The notes beneath the pieces were generated by a model. The model worked only from the letters and a program-made list of their open reading frames with translations, searched no databases and was not told the DNA's origin. Positions 42,926 to 50,971 of a DNA stretch of 64,000 bases are shown in pieces. The DNA comes from an uncultured Eubacteriales bacterium (GTDB lineage: Bacteria; Bacillota; Clostridia; Christensenellales; CAG-138), in assembly GCA_900544965.1 (NCBI GenBank), contig UQXE01000003.1:1-64000 (forward strand), given 5' to 3'. Each line of letters begins with the position of its first letter. The first letter of the stretch is position 1. The translations under genes were made by a program, and so were the position numbers.

Positions 42926-43408
42926 TTATGACAGAAAATCCAGTATGACCAATACGTCGTCTGTATCCACCGCTCCGTCCCCGTTGCAGTCGGCAAGTAT
43001 AAGCGCCAGCCCTGCGTCACCGACAAGACCGTTGCAATAGCGCAGGAGCAGGTTTGCGTCCTCCACCGTTATGCTGTTGTCCAGGTTTACGTCGCCTATG
43101 GCCAAGGTTACTCTATATGTCCTGAACGTTTTATCACCAAGGATCAGGATGGCGTCGTCGATATTTACACTTCCATCCAGATTTGCGTCAGCAAACGCCA
43201 TGTGACCTTGCGATATCATATCAAAGTCGCCCCTTAGATACTTGAGAATAAACAGTGCGTCATCGGAATTTATCTTTCCATCCAGATTGGCGTCGCCAGT
43301 ATACAAATACGTTGAGCCAAAGGGATAGATTGTAATAGCGTTTGATATTACAGGTACCGATAACGCTATGCACAGCAAAATCGCTAAAATTATTCTTACT
43401 CTTTTCAT
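42926..43408 (-). CDS. Secreted double-dockerin protein 2
   Basis: About 160 residues: signal peptide (cleaved near VISNA), then two dockerin domains. Loops: GDANLDGKINSDD, ADANLDGSVNIDD, GDVNLDNSITVED (Gly6 replaced by Asn) and ADCNGDGAVDTDD. The final third is almost the same as in proteins 1 and 3 at the base level, so the three are recent duplicates. The start is uncertain: ATG 43408 has GGGAG nine bases upstream; ATG 43414 is closer to it, and a TTG at 43426 would lengthen the product by six residues. The gene lies 42 bases upstream of protein 1. Confidence 0.85.
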   Translation of the reverse strand: MKRVRIILAILLCIALSVPVISNAITIYPFGSTYLYTGDANLDGKINSDDALFILKYLRGDFDMISQGHMAFADANLDGSVNIDDAILILGDKTFRTYRVTLAIGDVNLDNSITVEDANLLLRYCNGLVGDAGLALILADCNGDGAVDTDDVLVILDFLS

Positions 43409-43441
43409 CTTCATGTTCTCCCGCAAATTATCTTGCTGTTT

Positions 43442-43936
43442 TTATGACAGATAATCCAGTATGGCCAATACGTCGTTAGTATCAACCGCTCCATCCCTAT
43501 TGCAATCGGCCAGACAAAGCGCAAGCGCTGTTCCCGCGACAGAGCCGTTGCAATATCTCAAAAGCAGGTTAGCGTCGCTTGCGTTTATCACCCCGTCAAG
43601 GTTTACGTCGCCTATAAGATAGGCTCTAAGGAATGGATTCGTTACTCCATTCTCAAGTATCAGTATAGCGTCGTCAATATCCACCGTTCCATCGCCGGTT
43701 ACGTCGGCTATTTGGGCATGAGCGCTTGAGATGAACTGCAAATCCCCCCTGATATACTTGAGAATATATAGGGCGTCGTCACCGTTTACGTATCCGTCAA
43801 AGTTAACGTCACCTCTGTATATTACCATCAAGCCAAACGGGCTTGATGAGCTGTTTGCGCTTGAAATGGGCGCAAACGCCAGCACCATGAGACACGCCAT
43901 CATCAATGCTAATATAAATCTAAGCTTTCTAAACAT
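43442..43936 (-). CDS. Secreted double-dockerin protein 3
   Basis: A 164-residue protein with a signal peptide ending near SSANSS and two dockerin domains. Loops: GDVNFDGYVNGDD, ADVTGDGTVDIDD (Asn3 replaced by Thr), GDVNLDGVINASD and ADCNRDGAVDTND. I chose ATG 43936, with GGAGG eight bases upstream. It lies 33 bases upstream of protein 2. The small 104-base gap to protein 4 is the largest in the array and could hold an internal promoter. Confidence 0.86.
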   Translation of the reverse strand: MFRKLRFILALMMACLMVLAFAPISSANSSSSPFGLMVIYRGDVNFDGYVNGDDALYILKYIRGDLQFISSAHAQIADVTGDGTVDIDDAILILENGVTNPFLRAYLIGDVNLDGVINASDANLLLRYCNGSVAGTALALCLADCNRDGAVDTNDVLAILDYLS

Positions 43937-44040
43937 ATTTGTTACCTCCATTATTAATTATACCTGGTATGCATCTTTAACTGTTCGGCCAGCTGCGCAC
44001 GCACCGGCACTTTTTAAGGTTGGTTCATCGTACGGCTTGG

Positions 44041-44547
44041 TTAAGACGACAGGTAGTCCAGTATGGCCAGAACGTCGTTTATGTCTATAACGCCGTCCGC
44101 ATTGCAGTCGGCAAGCGTTATGGCAAAGTTCCCCCGCCAGCTTGCTTGTCCGTTTAAATTCGACAAAAGTAGATTCGCATCCTTTGCGTCAATTATTCCG
44201 TCAAGGTTTACATCCCCGATACGGTAAGCTGTGCGGTATCTTTGAATTACTCCCTCTTCAAGAATGAGAACGGCGTCGTCGATATCGATTACGCCATCCC
44301 AGTTTGCGTCAGCGATGGAGCGGTGCGTATCCGAAATGAACCTTCCGCTCCCGCTTAGATAATTGAGAATAAAAAGCGCGTCGTCATCGTCTATCACTCC
44401 GTCAAGGTTAGCGTCGCCCTTGTATATCATCTTTGTGCCAAACGGGGCCGTTACGCCCTGGGCGGCTGCTCCGGAATAGGGTATGATGTACAGCACCGCC
44501 AGCAAGCACATTGCCAAAGCTATTATAATTCGTGGTTTTCTAATCAT
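44041..44547 (-). CDS. Secreted double-dockerin protein 4
   Basis: A 168-residue protein: signal peptide (hydrophobic core ALAMCLLAVLYIIP, cleavage near SGAAA) and two dockerin domains with all four loops intact: GDANLDGVIDDDD, ADANWDGVIDIDD, GDVNLDGIIDAKD and ADCNADGVIDIND. It is the best conserved copy. It shares the ADCN...LAILDYLS ending with proteins 1-3. It lies 14 bases after protein 5. Confidence 0.86.
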   Translation of the reverse strand: MIRKPRIIIALAMCLLAVLYIIPYSGAAAQGVTAPFGTKMIYKGDANLDGVIDDDDALFILNYLSGSGRFISDTHRSIADANWDGVIDIDDAVLILEEGVIQRYRTAYRIGDVNLDGIIDAKDANLLLSNLNGQASWRGNFAITLADCNADGVIDINDVLAILDYLSS

Positions 44548-44561
44548 CTTCTCCCCCTGTT

Positions 44562-45059
44562 TTAATTAAGACGCGACGCCGCCAGATAATCCAGCAGCGC
44601 GTATACATCGTTCACGTTTATTACGCCGTCGTTGTTAAAATCAGCCGGCGGGAGCGCGATTTCGCCTATCCCGACACTGCCGTTGCAATACTGCAATAGC
44701 AGGCTGGCGTCTGCCGCGGTGACCAAACCGTCAAGGTTCACATCTCCAACCTTGATTGGCTTAAGCAATGTTGCAGCTATATTGCCCTCCAGAATCGCGA
44801 TAGCATCGCTTATCGTGATAATCCTGTCATTATTTGCATCAGCACGGGTCTTATGAATATCGGACAACAGGGCAGCCTCGCCCTTCAAATATTTTAATAT
44901 GAACAGAGCGTCGTCCGAGTTAACCGTACCGTCGAGATTTGCGTCGCCTACGGCTATCAATACTTGCGAGATTGGCGTAACAGCGCCAGCGCCAGGCGTA
45001 ATGGATATAATGATTGCTATGCAGAGTGCAAATATAAGGATATTTCTCTTCCTAAACAT
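44562..45059 (-). CDS. Secreted double-dockerin protein 5
   Basis: A 165-residue protein: signal peptide (cleaved near AGAVT) and two dockerin domains. Loops: GDANLDGTVNSDD, ADANNDRIITISD (Gly6 replaced by Arg), GDVNLDGLVTAAD and ADFNNDGVINVND. The ending ...VYALLDYLAASRLN and ADFN loop are shared with protein 6, not with proteins 1-4, so the array has two subfamilies. I chose ATG 45059, with AGGAGG eight bases upstream. Confidence 0.86.
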   Translation of the reverse strand: MFRKRNILIFALCIAIIISITPGAGAVTPISQVLIAVGDANLDGTVNSDDALFILKYLKGEAALLSDIHKTRADANNDRIITISDAIAILEGNIAATLLKPIKVGDVNLDGLVTAADASLLLQYCNGSVGIGEIALPPADFNNDGVINVNDVYALLDYLAASRLN

Positions 45060-45085
45060 GTTATCTACCTCCTTTAAATACAAAA

Positions 45086-45574
45086 TCACGCCGCCAGATA
45101 ATCCAGCAGCGCATATACATCGCTCATGTTTATTATGTCGTCGTTGTTAAAATCCGCAAGCGGAAGCGCGATTCCCCCGACTTCCACACTGCCGTTGCAA
45201 TATTGCAGAAGCAGGCTTGCGTCTGCGGCCGTTATCAAGCCGTCAATGTTTACATCGCCGAGCCAGATTCCCTCACGCAGTCTTCGAACTACATTACCCT
45301 CTAGAATCGCGATAGCATCGTCTATCGTGATACATCTATCATTATTAGCATCTGCATAGCTCTTGTGAATATCGGACAATAGGGTAGTTTCGCCCTTCAA
45401 ATACTTTAATATGAATAACGCGTCATCCGAATTAAGCGTGCCGTCGAGGTTCGCGTCGCCCTCAATCATGAAACGTAAACGACCGCCATAATGATTAGCC
45501 ATGGCCGCCGGGGCCATAGAAACCAGCATGGCAAGGCATAATAATACAGCCAACAGCTTCCTTTTCTTTAACAT
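45086..45574 (-). CDS. Secreted double-dockerin protein 6 (first of the array)
   Basis: A 162-residue protein with signal peptide (cleaved near AMANH) and two dockerin domains. Loops: GDANLDGTLNSDD, ADANNDRCITIDD (Gly6 to Arg), GDVNIDGLITAAD and ADFNNDDIINMSD (Gly6 to Asp). It is the most diverged in its loops and lies nearest to the likely promoter, upstream of 45575. It shares subfamily features with protein 5, from which it is separated by 26 bases. The ribosome site is GGGAGG, eleven bases before the ATG. Confidence 0.86.
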   Translation of the reverse strand: MLKKRKLLAVLLCLAMLVSMAPAAMANHYGGRLRFMIEGDANLDGTLNSDDALFILKYLKGETTLLSDIHKSYADANNDRCITIDDAIAILEGNVVRRLREGIWLGDVNIDGLITAADASLLLQYCNGSVEVGGIALPLADFNNDDIINMSDVYALLDYLAA

Positions 45575-46224
45575 TTCTTATTTCACCTCCCTCTGTTTTT
45601 TGGGGAACGCTTACAGGATAAACCTAAGTGCGGTTAAAATCTTGATGCAGAGATATTGCCCTTACAATAAAACAGTTATTGTCACTGCCAAAACCCGCAT
45701 TACAGCAACCGGGTCCATTGGAATCCAAATTGATACTTTTTTCTATTCAGTCAAACTAACACTATATAATTGCCAATAGGTTTGGCATTAAAACCTGCTT
45801 TCTATCACCCCCCCTATTTGCTGTCCTTAACGAGATCGACGTGAGCATTGCGAAAATATGCAATGCTTCTCAAATCCTGTTGCATACCCCCGAGTATATT
45901 CAAAGATTAACATACATGCCAGTAAATGTAAATACGTTATGTATTACATATAATCATAATGTTCTCGCAAAATTTGTCGAATAAGGGAGCGTTTAGTTTA
46001 AGCGGTCTTTATTTGATATTCAGCGCCTGCAATCATGGATTACGGGTAATGGTTCCGTTGGCCGTTTGCAGTGTTCTCGCGGCACTGAAGCGGCACTGAA
46101 TATTTGACAGGCGTAATAACTTAGTCAATGGACATTATGTAAAATTTAAACAGCATGTTTAAACAAAGACGGCATGGCTCTGCCGCCATGCCTTTGCTGC
46201 AAAAAAATTGGTTCAATCACGCAA
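45575..46224. other. Upstream region of the dockerin array and 3' region of khpB
   Basis: No gene is seen. The part next to 45575 should hold the array promoter but no clear -35/-10 pair could be picked. The khpB terminator lies at 46171-46192 at the other end. Confidence 0.4.
46171..46192 (-). terminator. Terminator after khpB
   Basis: An eight-base stem, GGCATGGC pairing with GCCATGCC, with a six-base loop; the minus-strand tail is GTCTTTGTTT. It ends the rpmH-khpB transcript. Confidence 0.6.
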
Positions 46225-47355
46225 TTATATTTGTTCCTTGCTCCTCGTTCCCGTTGCGCGCCTTCTGGGCGTTACCACAACGCGCCTGTTGGGCTCCTCG
46301 CCCTCGCTGTGCGTGCTTACATGAGGGTTGTTTTGCAGGGCTGAATGCAATATCCTTCGCTCATACGGATTCATAGGTTCCAGTGCTTTTGCCCTTCCTG
46401 ACGACCTCACCTGCGAGGCTACTTTTCTGGCAAGCCCGGTTAGCGTTGCCTCCCGCTTTTTTCTATACCCCTCCGTATCAACCGTTACCCTGCGGTAACC
46501 CGATTCACGGCGGTTCTTGTTTGTCACAAGCGACGTGATATATTGAAGCGCGTCCAGCGTTTCGCCCCTGTAACCGATTAAAACTCCCTTGGAGCCGCTG
46601 TTTATGCGAATCATTAGGGCTTCCTCGTCCGCATAAGCGCTCAGTTCGCCCTCTATACCCATTAACCTTACCGTTTCAGCCAAAAACACCGCTCCCGGCT
46701 CATCCTGCGCGGCTTTTACGCTGTATTCACGCTCTTCAGGATTGATATTAGCGGCATTGCCGAAGCTGCTTTCAGGCTTCCTGTTAGCCGGCCTGCTTCT
46801 TTCATTTTTGCGGTCTTGACCGGACGGCCTGACGCTTTTAACGGCCCCATCACCGCTGTTTTGAAGCTCAGCGCCCTTATCAGCGCACTGGGTATTGCCT
46901 TGGGCAACGCTTTCCCTTGGCTGTTTGCGTTCCTCGGGCCTTACGTTCTGTTCGCCCGCAGGATTCGGCGCGTTCTCCAAAGTCCGCTCGGCAGCCTTTG
47001 GATGAGATTGTCGGGGCGGTATAGCCGTGTCGGCGCCCGTGCCGCCCTTATTCTGCTTTGGCCTCTCAGGTTCCTTCCTTCTTGGCTCATCCCTGCGCTC
47101 AGAAGGCCTGCTATCGCGCCTGCCGCGCTCGTCCCTGCGGGACAACACGGAAAAGTCCGGAACCTCCACTTCCTCGGCCGCCTTCTGGATAAGCCTTACA
47201 ATGGCGGGTTTGGCTCCAAAGCCCAATATGCCCTTTGTCTCCTGCTTTATTATCTGTATCTCGACCTCGTCGATGGATATCTCAAGCTGCTGCAACCCCT
47301 TGAAGATTGCCTCGTCAACGGTTTTGCCGCTGACCTCTATGGATTTCATATCCAT
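46225..47355 (-). CDS. khpB: RNA-binding protein KhpB (Jag/EloR)
   Basis: A 376-residue protein with an N-terminal Jag_N domain (MKSIEVSGKTVDEAIFKGL, about residues 3-50), a long charged linker rich in Arg, Glu, Pro and Asn (about 70-215), a KH domain with GYRGETLDALQYI (about 275) and an R3H domain with PMNPYERRILHSAL (about 332). It binds RNA with KhpA and controls cell elongation and division in Gram-positives. The linker is unusually long and low-complexity. It overlaps the yidC stop by one base, so the two are coupled. Confidence 0.92.
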   Translation of the reverse strand: MDMKSIEVSGKTVDEAIFKGLQQLEISIDEVEIQIIKQETKGILGFGAKPAIVRLIQKAAEEVEVPDFSVLSRRDERGRRDSRPSERRDEPRRKEPERPKQNKGGTGADTAIPPRQSHPKAAERTLENAPNPAGEQNVRPEERKQPRESVAQGNTQCADKGAELQNSGDGAVKSVRPSGQDRKNERSRPANRKPESSFGNAANINPEEREYSVKAAQDEPGAVFLAETVRLMGIEGELSAYADEEALMIRINSGSKGVLIGYRGETLDALQYITSLVTNKNRRESGYRRVTVDTEGYRKKREATLTGLARKVASQVRSSGRAKALEPMNPYERRILHSALQNNPHVSTHSEGEEPNRRVVVTPRRRATGTRSKEQI

Positions 47356-48353
47356 TATTTGCCCCCTTTAACATCCGCTATGGCAACGCGCGGATATTTC
47401 TTATTGAGTATCAAATTAATCGCTATCATTATTACATTGCTCAAAAGCCAATAGATGGCAAACGCCGCGTTATTGCTGAGACACGCTATAAAGCTTATCA
47501 CTGGGAATATATACATCATCATCTTTCCGGATTGCTGCTGCTGGGACGCCGGCTGGCCCGCCGCCTTCTGATTAGGCTGTGTCAGTTTTGAGGCCAGGAA
47601 CATCGAACCTCCCGCAAGCAGCGGCAGCAGAAACCACCCGTTATTATACCCTGCGTAGAGTTCGGAAAGCGGGGCAGTAAGCTCGTTATACTTAGCTATC
47701 GCGCCCTGGCTTGCAATGAAATTCCACACCGTCTGAACTTCCCCGTCAACCACCAGGCTGCTTCTAACCGCCATACCCAGGTTTTCAAACACCGTAAGCA
47801 TTTCGGGATTTGATTTAAATAACAGCAGCCTCGGCAGGTCGGCGGTCTGCAGGAACGACTGCGCGCCCATGATGACGGGGGACATCCCGTTGTCAGCCTG
47901 CCAGATGTTATTAACCCAGAGGAACTTGAAGCTTAGGAACATCTCCTTCGCCGCGTCCATATCCGAGTTGGCCGTAAGCAGCAGCTCTACCATTTGCTCA
48001 TGTCCCCAATAGCGAAACGCGTTAAAGAAGCATATGAACAATGGAAGCGTGATAAGCATCGGAAGGCAGCTGCTCCACATGCTGACCCCCGCCGTTTTCA
48101 TGAGCTTACGCTGCTCTATCTGAAGCTTTTGGGGATTATCCCTGTATTTTGAGTTGATTTTATCGAGTTCCGGCTGCAGCGCCGACATTTTCGCCGTTGA
48201 TTTGCGCGTCTTTATGTCCGAAAACAGGGTCACGCCTTTAAGCACCAGCGTGCAGATAATTATGGTAAGAACGGTATGTTGAAAGGCAACATTTTGAAAT
48301 ATCCATTTCATACCTTCCAGAAACCAGTTTGTAAGAAAAAATGCGCCCTCCAA
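47355..48353 (-). CDS. yidC: Membrane protein insertase YidC/OxaA
   Basis: A 332-residue insertase of the YidC/Oxa1/Alb3 family, with the 60-kDa inner-membrane core: the N-terminal span, the cytoplasmic coiled-coil hairpin LQPELDKINSKYRDNPQKLQ (about 60), and later spans near residues 100-125, 240-260 and 275-315. It inserts proteins into the membrane with or without SecYEG. It has no N-terminal lipoprotein signal. It belongs to the rpmH-rnpA-yidD-yidC-khpB operon. Confidence 0.94.
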   Translation of the reverse strand: MEGAFFLTNWFLEGMKWIFQNVAFQHTVLTIIICTLVLKGVTLFSDIKTRKSTAKMSALQPELDKINSKYRDNPQKLQIEQRKLMKTAGVSMWSSCLPMLITLPLFICFFNAFRYWGHEQMVELLLTANSDMDAAKEMFLSFKFLWVNNIWQADNGMSPVIMGAQSFLQTADLPRLLLFKSNPEMLTVFENLGMAVRSSLVVDGEVQTVWNFIASQGAIAKYNELTAPLSELYAGYNNGWFLLPLLAGGSMFLASKLTQPNQKAAGQPASQQQQSGKMMMYIFPVISFIACLSNNAAFAIYWLLSNVIMIAINLILNKKYPRVAIADVKGGK

Positions 48354-48403
48354 GGATGCGTCCTCGCTTTCGTTTTATTCGTCTTGAGCCGGCCCCAGCC
48401 GCT

Positions 48404-48655
48404 TCAATCGCTTTTTTTATTGTTCTTCTTTTTATACGGCCATTCGTCCGGCACTGGGTCATATCCTCCCGACATAAAGGGATTGCATCTGAGTATTCGC
48501 CTAGCGCCAAGCAAAAGCCCTCTCCATGCGCCATATCGCCGTATCGCCTCCATGGCGTACTGCGAACATGTGGGGATATACCGGCATGACGACGGCAATA
48601 GCGGCGATATAAACCGCCTGTAGCCCTCAATCAGGCCTAAAAGGATTCCTCTCAA
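48404..48655 (-). CDS. yidD: Membrane protein insertion efficiency factor YidD
   Basis: An 83-residue protein with the full family pattern: YRRFISPLLPSSCRYIPTCS near residue 11 and an Arg-rich, Cys-containing middle (ILRCNPFMSGGYDPVP). It sits at the inner membrane near YidC. It overlaps the rnpA stop by four bases and precedes yidC by about 50 bases. Confidence 0.95.
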   Translation of the reverse strand: MRGILLGLIEGYRRFISPLLPSSCRYIPTCSQYAMEAIRRYGAWRGLLLGARRILRCNPFMSGGYDPVPDEWPYKKKNNKKSD

Positions 48656-49005
48656 GCCCCGCCTCCGCCGTCTTTAATCAACGACGCGCCCTCCAGCAGA
48701 TATCTTACCGAAGCCCTGACGTCCTCAAACGCCATGTCCTTAACCGCGTCGCGCGCAATGAAGATAAGGCTATAGCCGGGCTTTAGCTCGTCCAGCATGG
48801 GAGCAAAGGCTTCCCTGAGCCGGCGTTTAACCCGGTTTCTTGTTACGCTGTTTCCAATTTTCTTGCTTACTGAGAACCCAACGCGGATTGATCCGTGACG
48901 GGCACGTTGCCATACCAGTACCATTGCGCGGCATTTCTGTGACCTGCCCGCACGGTAAACATAACGGAATTCCTTATTTCGCTTAAGAGAAAAACAGCGT
49001 TTCAC
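48652..49005 (-). CDS. rnpA: Ribonuclease P protein component
   Basis: A 117-residue basic protein beginning MKRCFSLKRNKEFRYVYRAG, with the RNR motif NSVTRNRVKRRLREAF near residue 55. It binds the RNase P RNA and helps to process tRNA 5' ends. It is placed between rpmH and yidD, as expected. Confidence 0.95.
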   Translation of the reverse strand: MKRCFSLKRNKEFRYVYRAGRSQKCRAMVLVWQRARHGSIRVGFSVSKKIGNSVTRNRVKRRLREAFAPMLDELKPGYSLIFIARDAVKDMAFEDVRASVRYLLEGASLIKDGGGGA

Positions 49006-49262
49006 TTTATCCTTTCAAAAATGTTCCTTTGTTAATAGCCTGAAGCTCAGCCTAAAACCCGGCAATTTCACCCGCAAACGACTGACCCCCAGTTTGCGGC
49101 AGCATAAGCATAAGAATTATATGCAAAATACAGGCCGGTTGTTTCGGAAAAGCGTTCTGAAAGGCTGCAGTCCTCCGTATGCCGCCGGCTATTGAATATC
49201 CCGTTCACCGGCGGCCCTCCCCATACAATGCGGCCTCGCGCCGTAAGCCTTGTACGCTTATT

Positions 49263-49397
49263 CTAGGCGGACAGCCTTTTCCTGCCCTTTAACCTTCTGC
49301 GGGCAAGCACGTTCCTTCCGTTTTTCGTCTTCATGCGCTGACGGAATCCGTGAACCTTTTTTCTCTGCCTTTTTTTAGGCTGATAGGTATTAATCAT
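49263..49397 (-). CDS. rpmH: 50S ribosomal protein L34
   Basis: The 44-residue protein MINTYQPKKRQRKKVHGFRQ... is very basic, with the conserved RMKTKNGRNVLARRRLKGRK. I chose ATG 49397: it gives the family length, with GAGGTGTG just upstream. It heads the rnpA operon. The usual divergent dnaA gene is not next to it. Confidence 0.96.
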   Translation of the reverse strand: MINTYQPKKRQRKKVHGFRQRMKTKNGRNVLARRRLKGRKRLSA

Positions 49398-49750
49398 TGT
49401 GACACACCTCGTTTTCAAATTATGTTGATCTATGAAAAGGGCGTGTTCCAAAAGAACCCGGCCCCATTCCATGCTAAGCTGCGCGTGGGCACAAACCGAC
49501 GCTTATTGATTATATCGGGTTCCTGGCAGCTAGTCAATAAAATTTAGCATTTTGTTGGCGCAATTAACGCTGAATTCTTGTTGCCGCCCCCTAATCCGTC
49601 TGGACACGTAAACGGCTGCTAAGGACCTGCACGCGTACGCAGGGGCTATGATTTACAGCGCCCAAATGTTAAACTTTATTGAATACATGTACTAGTCCTA
49701 AAAATCATGTATAATACTTGATAGATTATTGGCTTTAATTGGAGAATAAT
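49398..49750. other. Region between rpmH and the DUF368 gene
   Basis: No gene is seen. No DnaA box (TTATCCACA) cluster was found, so this is not an obvious replication origin although rpmH commonly borders it. A TATAAT at 49710-49715 may belong to the DUF368 gene promoter. Confidence 0.45.
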
Positions 49751-50617
49751 ATGACTTTCCTTGTGAATTTTTTAAAGGGCGCTGTCGTAGGCGTGGCTAA
49801 TATCATACCCGGCGTGAGCGGCGGAACCATGGCCGTTATAACCGGAATATATGAAAGAATAATCGGCATAATAAGCGGCCTGTTCAAGAATATAAGAAAA
49901 TGGAGCGTTCTCAAAAAGGACCTGCTTTTTCTGCTGCCCGTGATTTTGGGTGCGCTTACGGGTATCCTTCTTCTTAGCAATCTTATTAAATACCTCCTGG
50001 AATCCCACTATATGCCAACGCTGTTCTGTTTTTTGGGATTGATTGCCGGCAGCTTGCCGCTGATATTTAAAAAAGCCAATCACAAGGGGTTTAACGGCAA
50101 ATATTTAATCGGCTTTCTGGTTACGCTGGCATTAATGCTTACGCTTGCCTATTTGAGCGCCCAATCAAAGTCGATTACATCGGTGGAGTCCTTTGGCACG
50201 TCTTTGCTGGATTTCCTGCTGATCGCAATATATGGAATGATAGCCGCTACGGCCATGGTGGTGCCTGGTATAAGCGGATCCATGATAATGATGATGCTTG
50301 GAGTATATAACGCTGTGATCGACGCGGTTTCTTCTTTGAACATTACGGTGCTGATACCCTTTATCATAGGCGCCGTATTAGGTATAGTGCTCATCTCAAA
50401 GCTGATAAAGTTTCTGCTCGACAGGTTCTATGGATATACGTATTATGTTATACTGGGATTCGTAGCCGGTTCGATAGTGTTTATCTTCCCCGGGTTTGCG
50501 TTTAATATGGACGGCCTCATCAGCCTTGCCGCCTTTGCCGCCGGAGCGGCCATATCGTATAAAGTAAGCGCGCTGAAGCCTGCGAAGCATAACCAGACCG
50601 GCATAACCGAAAACTAG
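49751..50617 (+). CDS. DUF368 protein, polyprenyl-phosphate transporter (PopT type)
   Basis: A 288-residue polytopic membrane protein with about eight to ten spans. The paired family motifs are ANIIPGVSGGTMAVITGIYE near residue 15 and MVVPGISGSMIMMMLGVYN near residue 172, a duplicated pattern. DUF368 proteins have been shown to recycle undecaprenyl phosphate across the membrane in other Gram-positives. I chose ATG 49751, six bases after GGAG; the TTG at 49739 lacks such spacing. It is monocistronic. Confidence 0.85.
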   Translation: MTFLVNFLKGAVVGVANIIPGVSGGTMAVITGIYERIIGIISGLFKNIRKWSVLKKDLLFLLPVILGALTGILLLSNLIKYLLESHYMPTLFCFLGLIAGSLPLIFKKANHKGFNGKYLIGFLVTLALMLTLAYLSAQSKSITSVESFGTSLLDFLLIAIYGMIAATAMVVPGISGSMIMMMLGVYNAVIDAVSSLNITVLIPFIIGAVLGIVLISKLIKFLLDRFYGYTYYVILGFVAGSIVFIFPGFAFNMDGLISLAAFAAGAAISYKVSALKPAKHNQTGITEN

Positions 50618-50781
50618 GCTTTAAGACCCCCCTTTCGTTCCATTTACCATATACACGCATACATCCGCTGCAGTCGTGTTTTACTCTGGCACGGTTTAAA
50701 AACAAAAAACTACTGGCTGAATGCGGCCGCTTCAGCTTAAACTGGCCTGAGCGAGCCGGATTTCAGGGCGCGGGCTGATCT

Positions 50782-50810
50782 TTTACAGTCCGATTATAAT
50801 CAAGTATAAT
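50782..50810 (+). promoter_or_regulatory. Good promoter match with no gene downstream
   Basis: TTTACA, a 17-base spacer, then TATAAT, on the plus strand, in the gap between the DUF368 gene and the convergent dnaB. There is no plus-strand gene in front of it; transcription would run antisense into the 3' end of dnaB. It may drive a small RNA. Confidence 0.4.
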
Positions 50811-50971
50811 GATATGATTAAGCTGAAACCCCGCGAACTGGTAAAAAAGTATTGACGCCAAGGCGCAGCGCAGAGGCGGTTGAGAATAATATATCGTTTT
50901 GTTGTTAGCTTGAAGGGCTTTTTAAGCTTATCCATGAAAATCAGCATGTGCAGTATTGGTTTTAAAAACCG

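Noticed and set aside
42386..45574. The six dockerin genes as one fragmented large scaffold gene
   Set aside because: Each has its own signal peptide and a Shine-Dalgarno-like site (weaker at copies 2 and 4), and ends cleanly; they are separate genes.
49398..49750. Replication origin next to rpmH
   Set aside because: No cluster of TTATCCACA-like DnaA boxes, no AT-rich unwinding region next to them, and no dnaA gene.
50814..50855. 13-codon leader peptide after the orphan promoter
   Set aside because: The ATG lies only three bases after the -10 box, so it would not be on the transcript.
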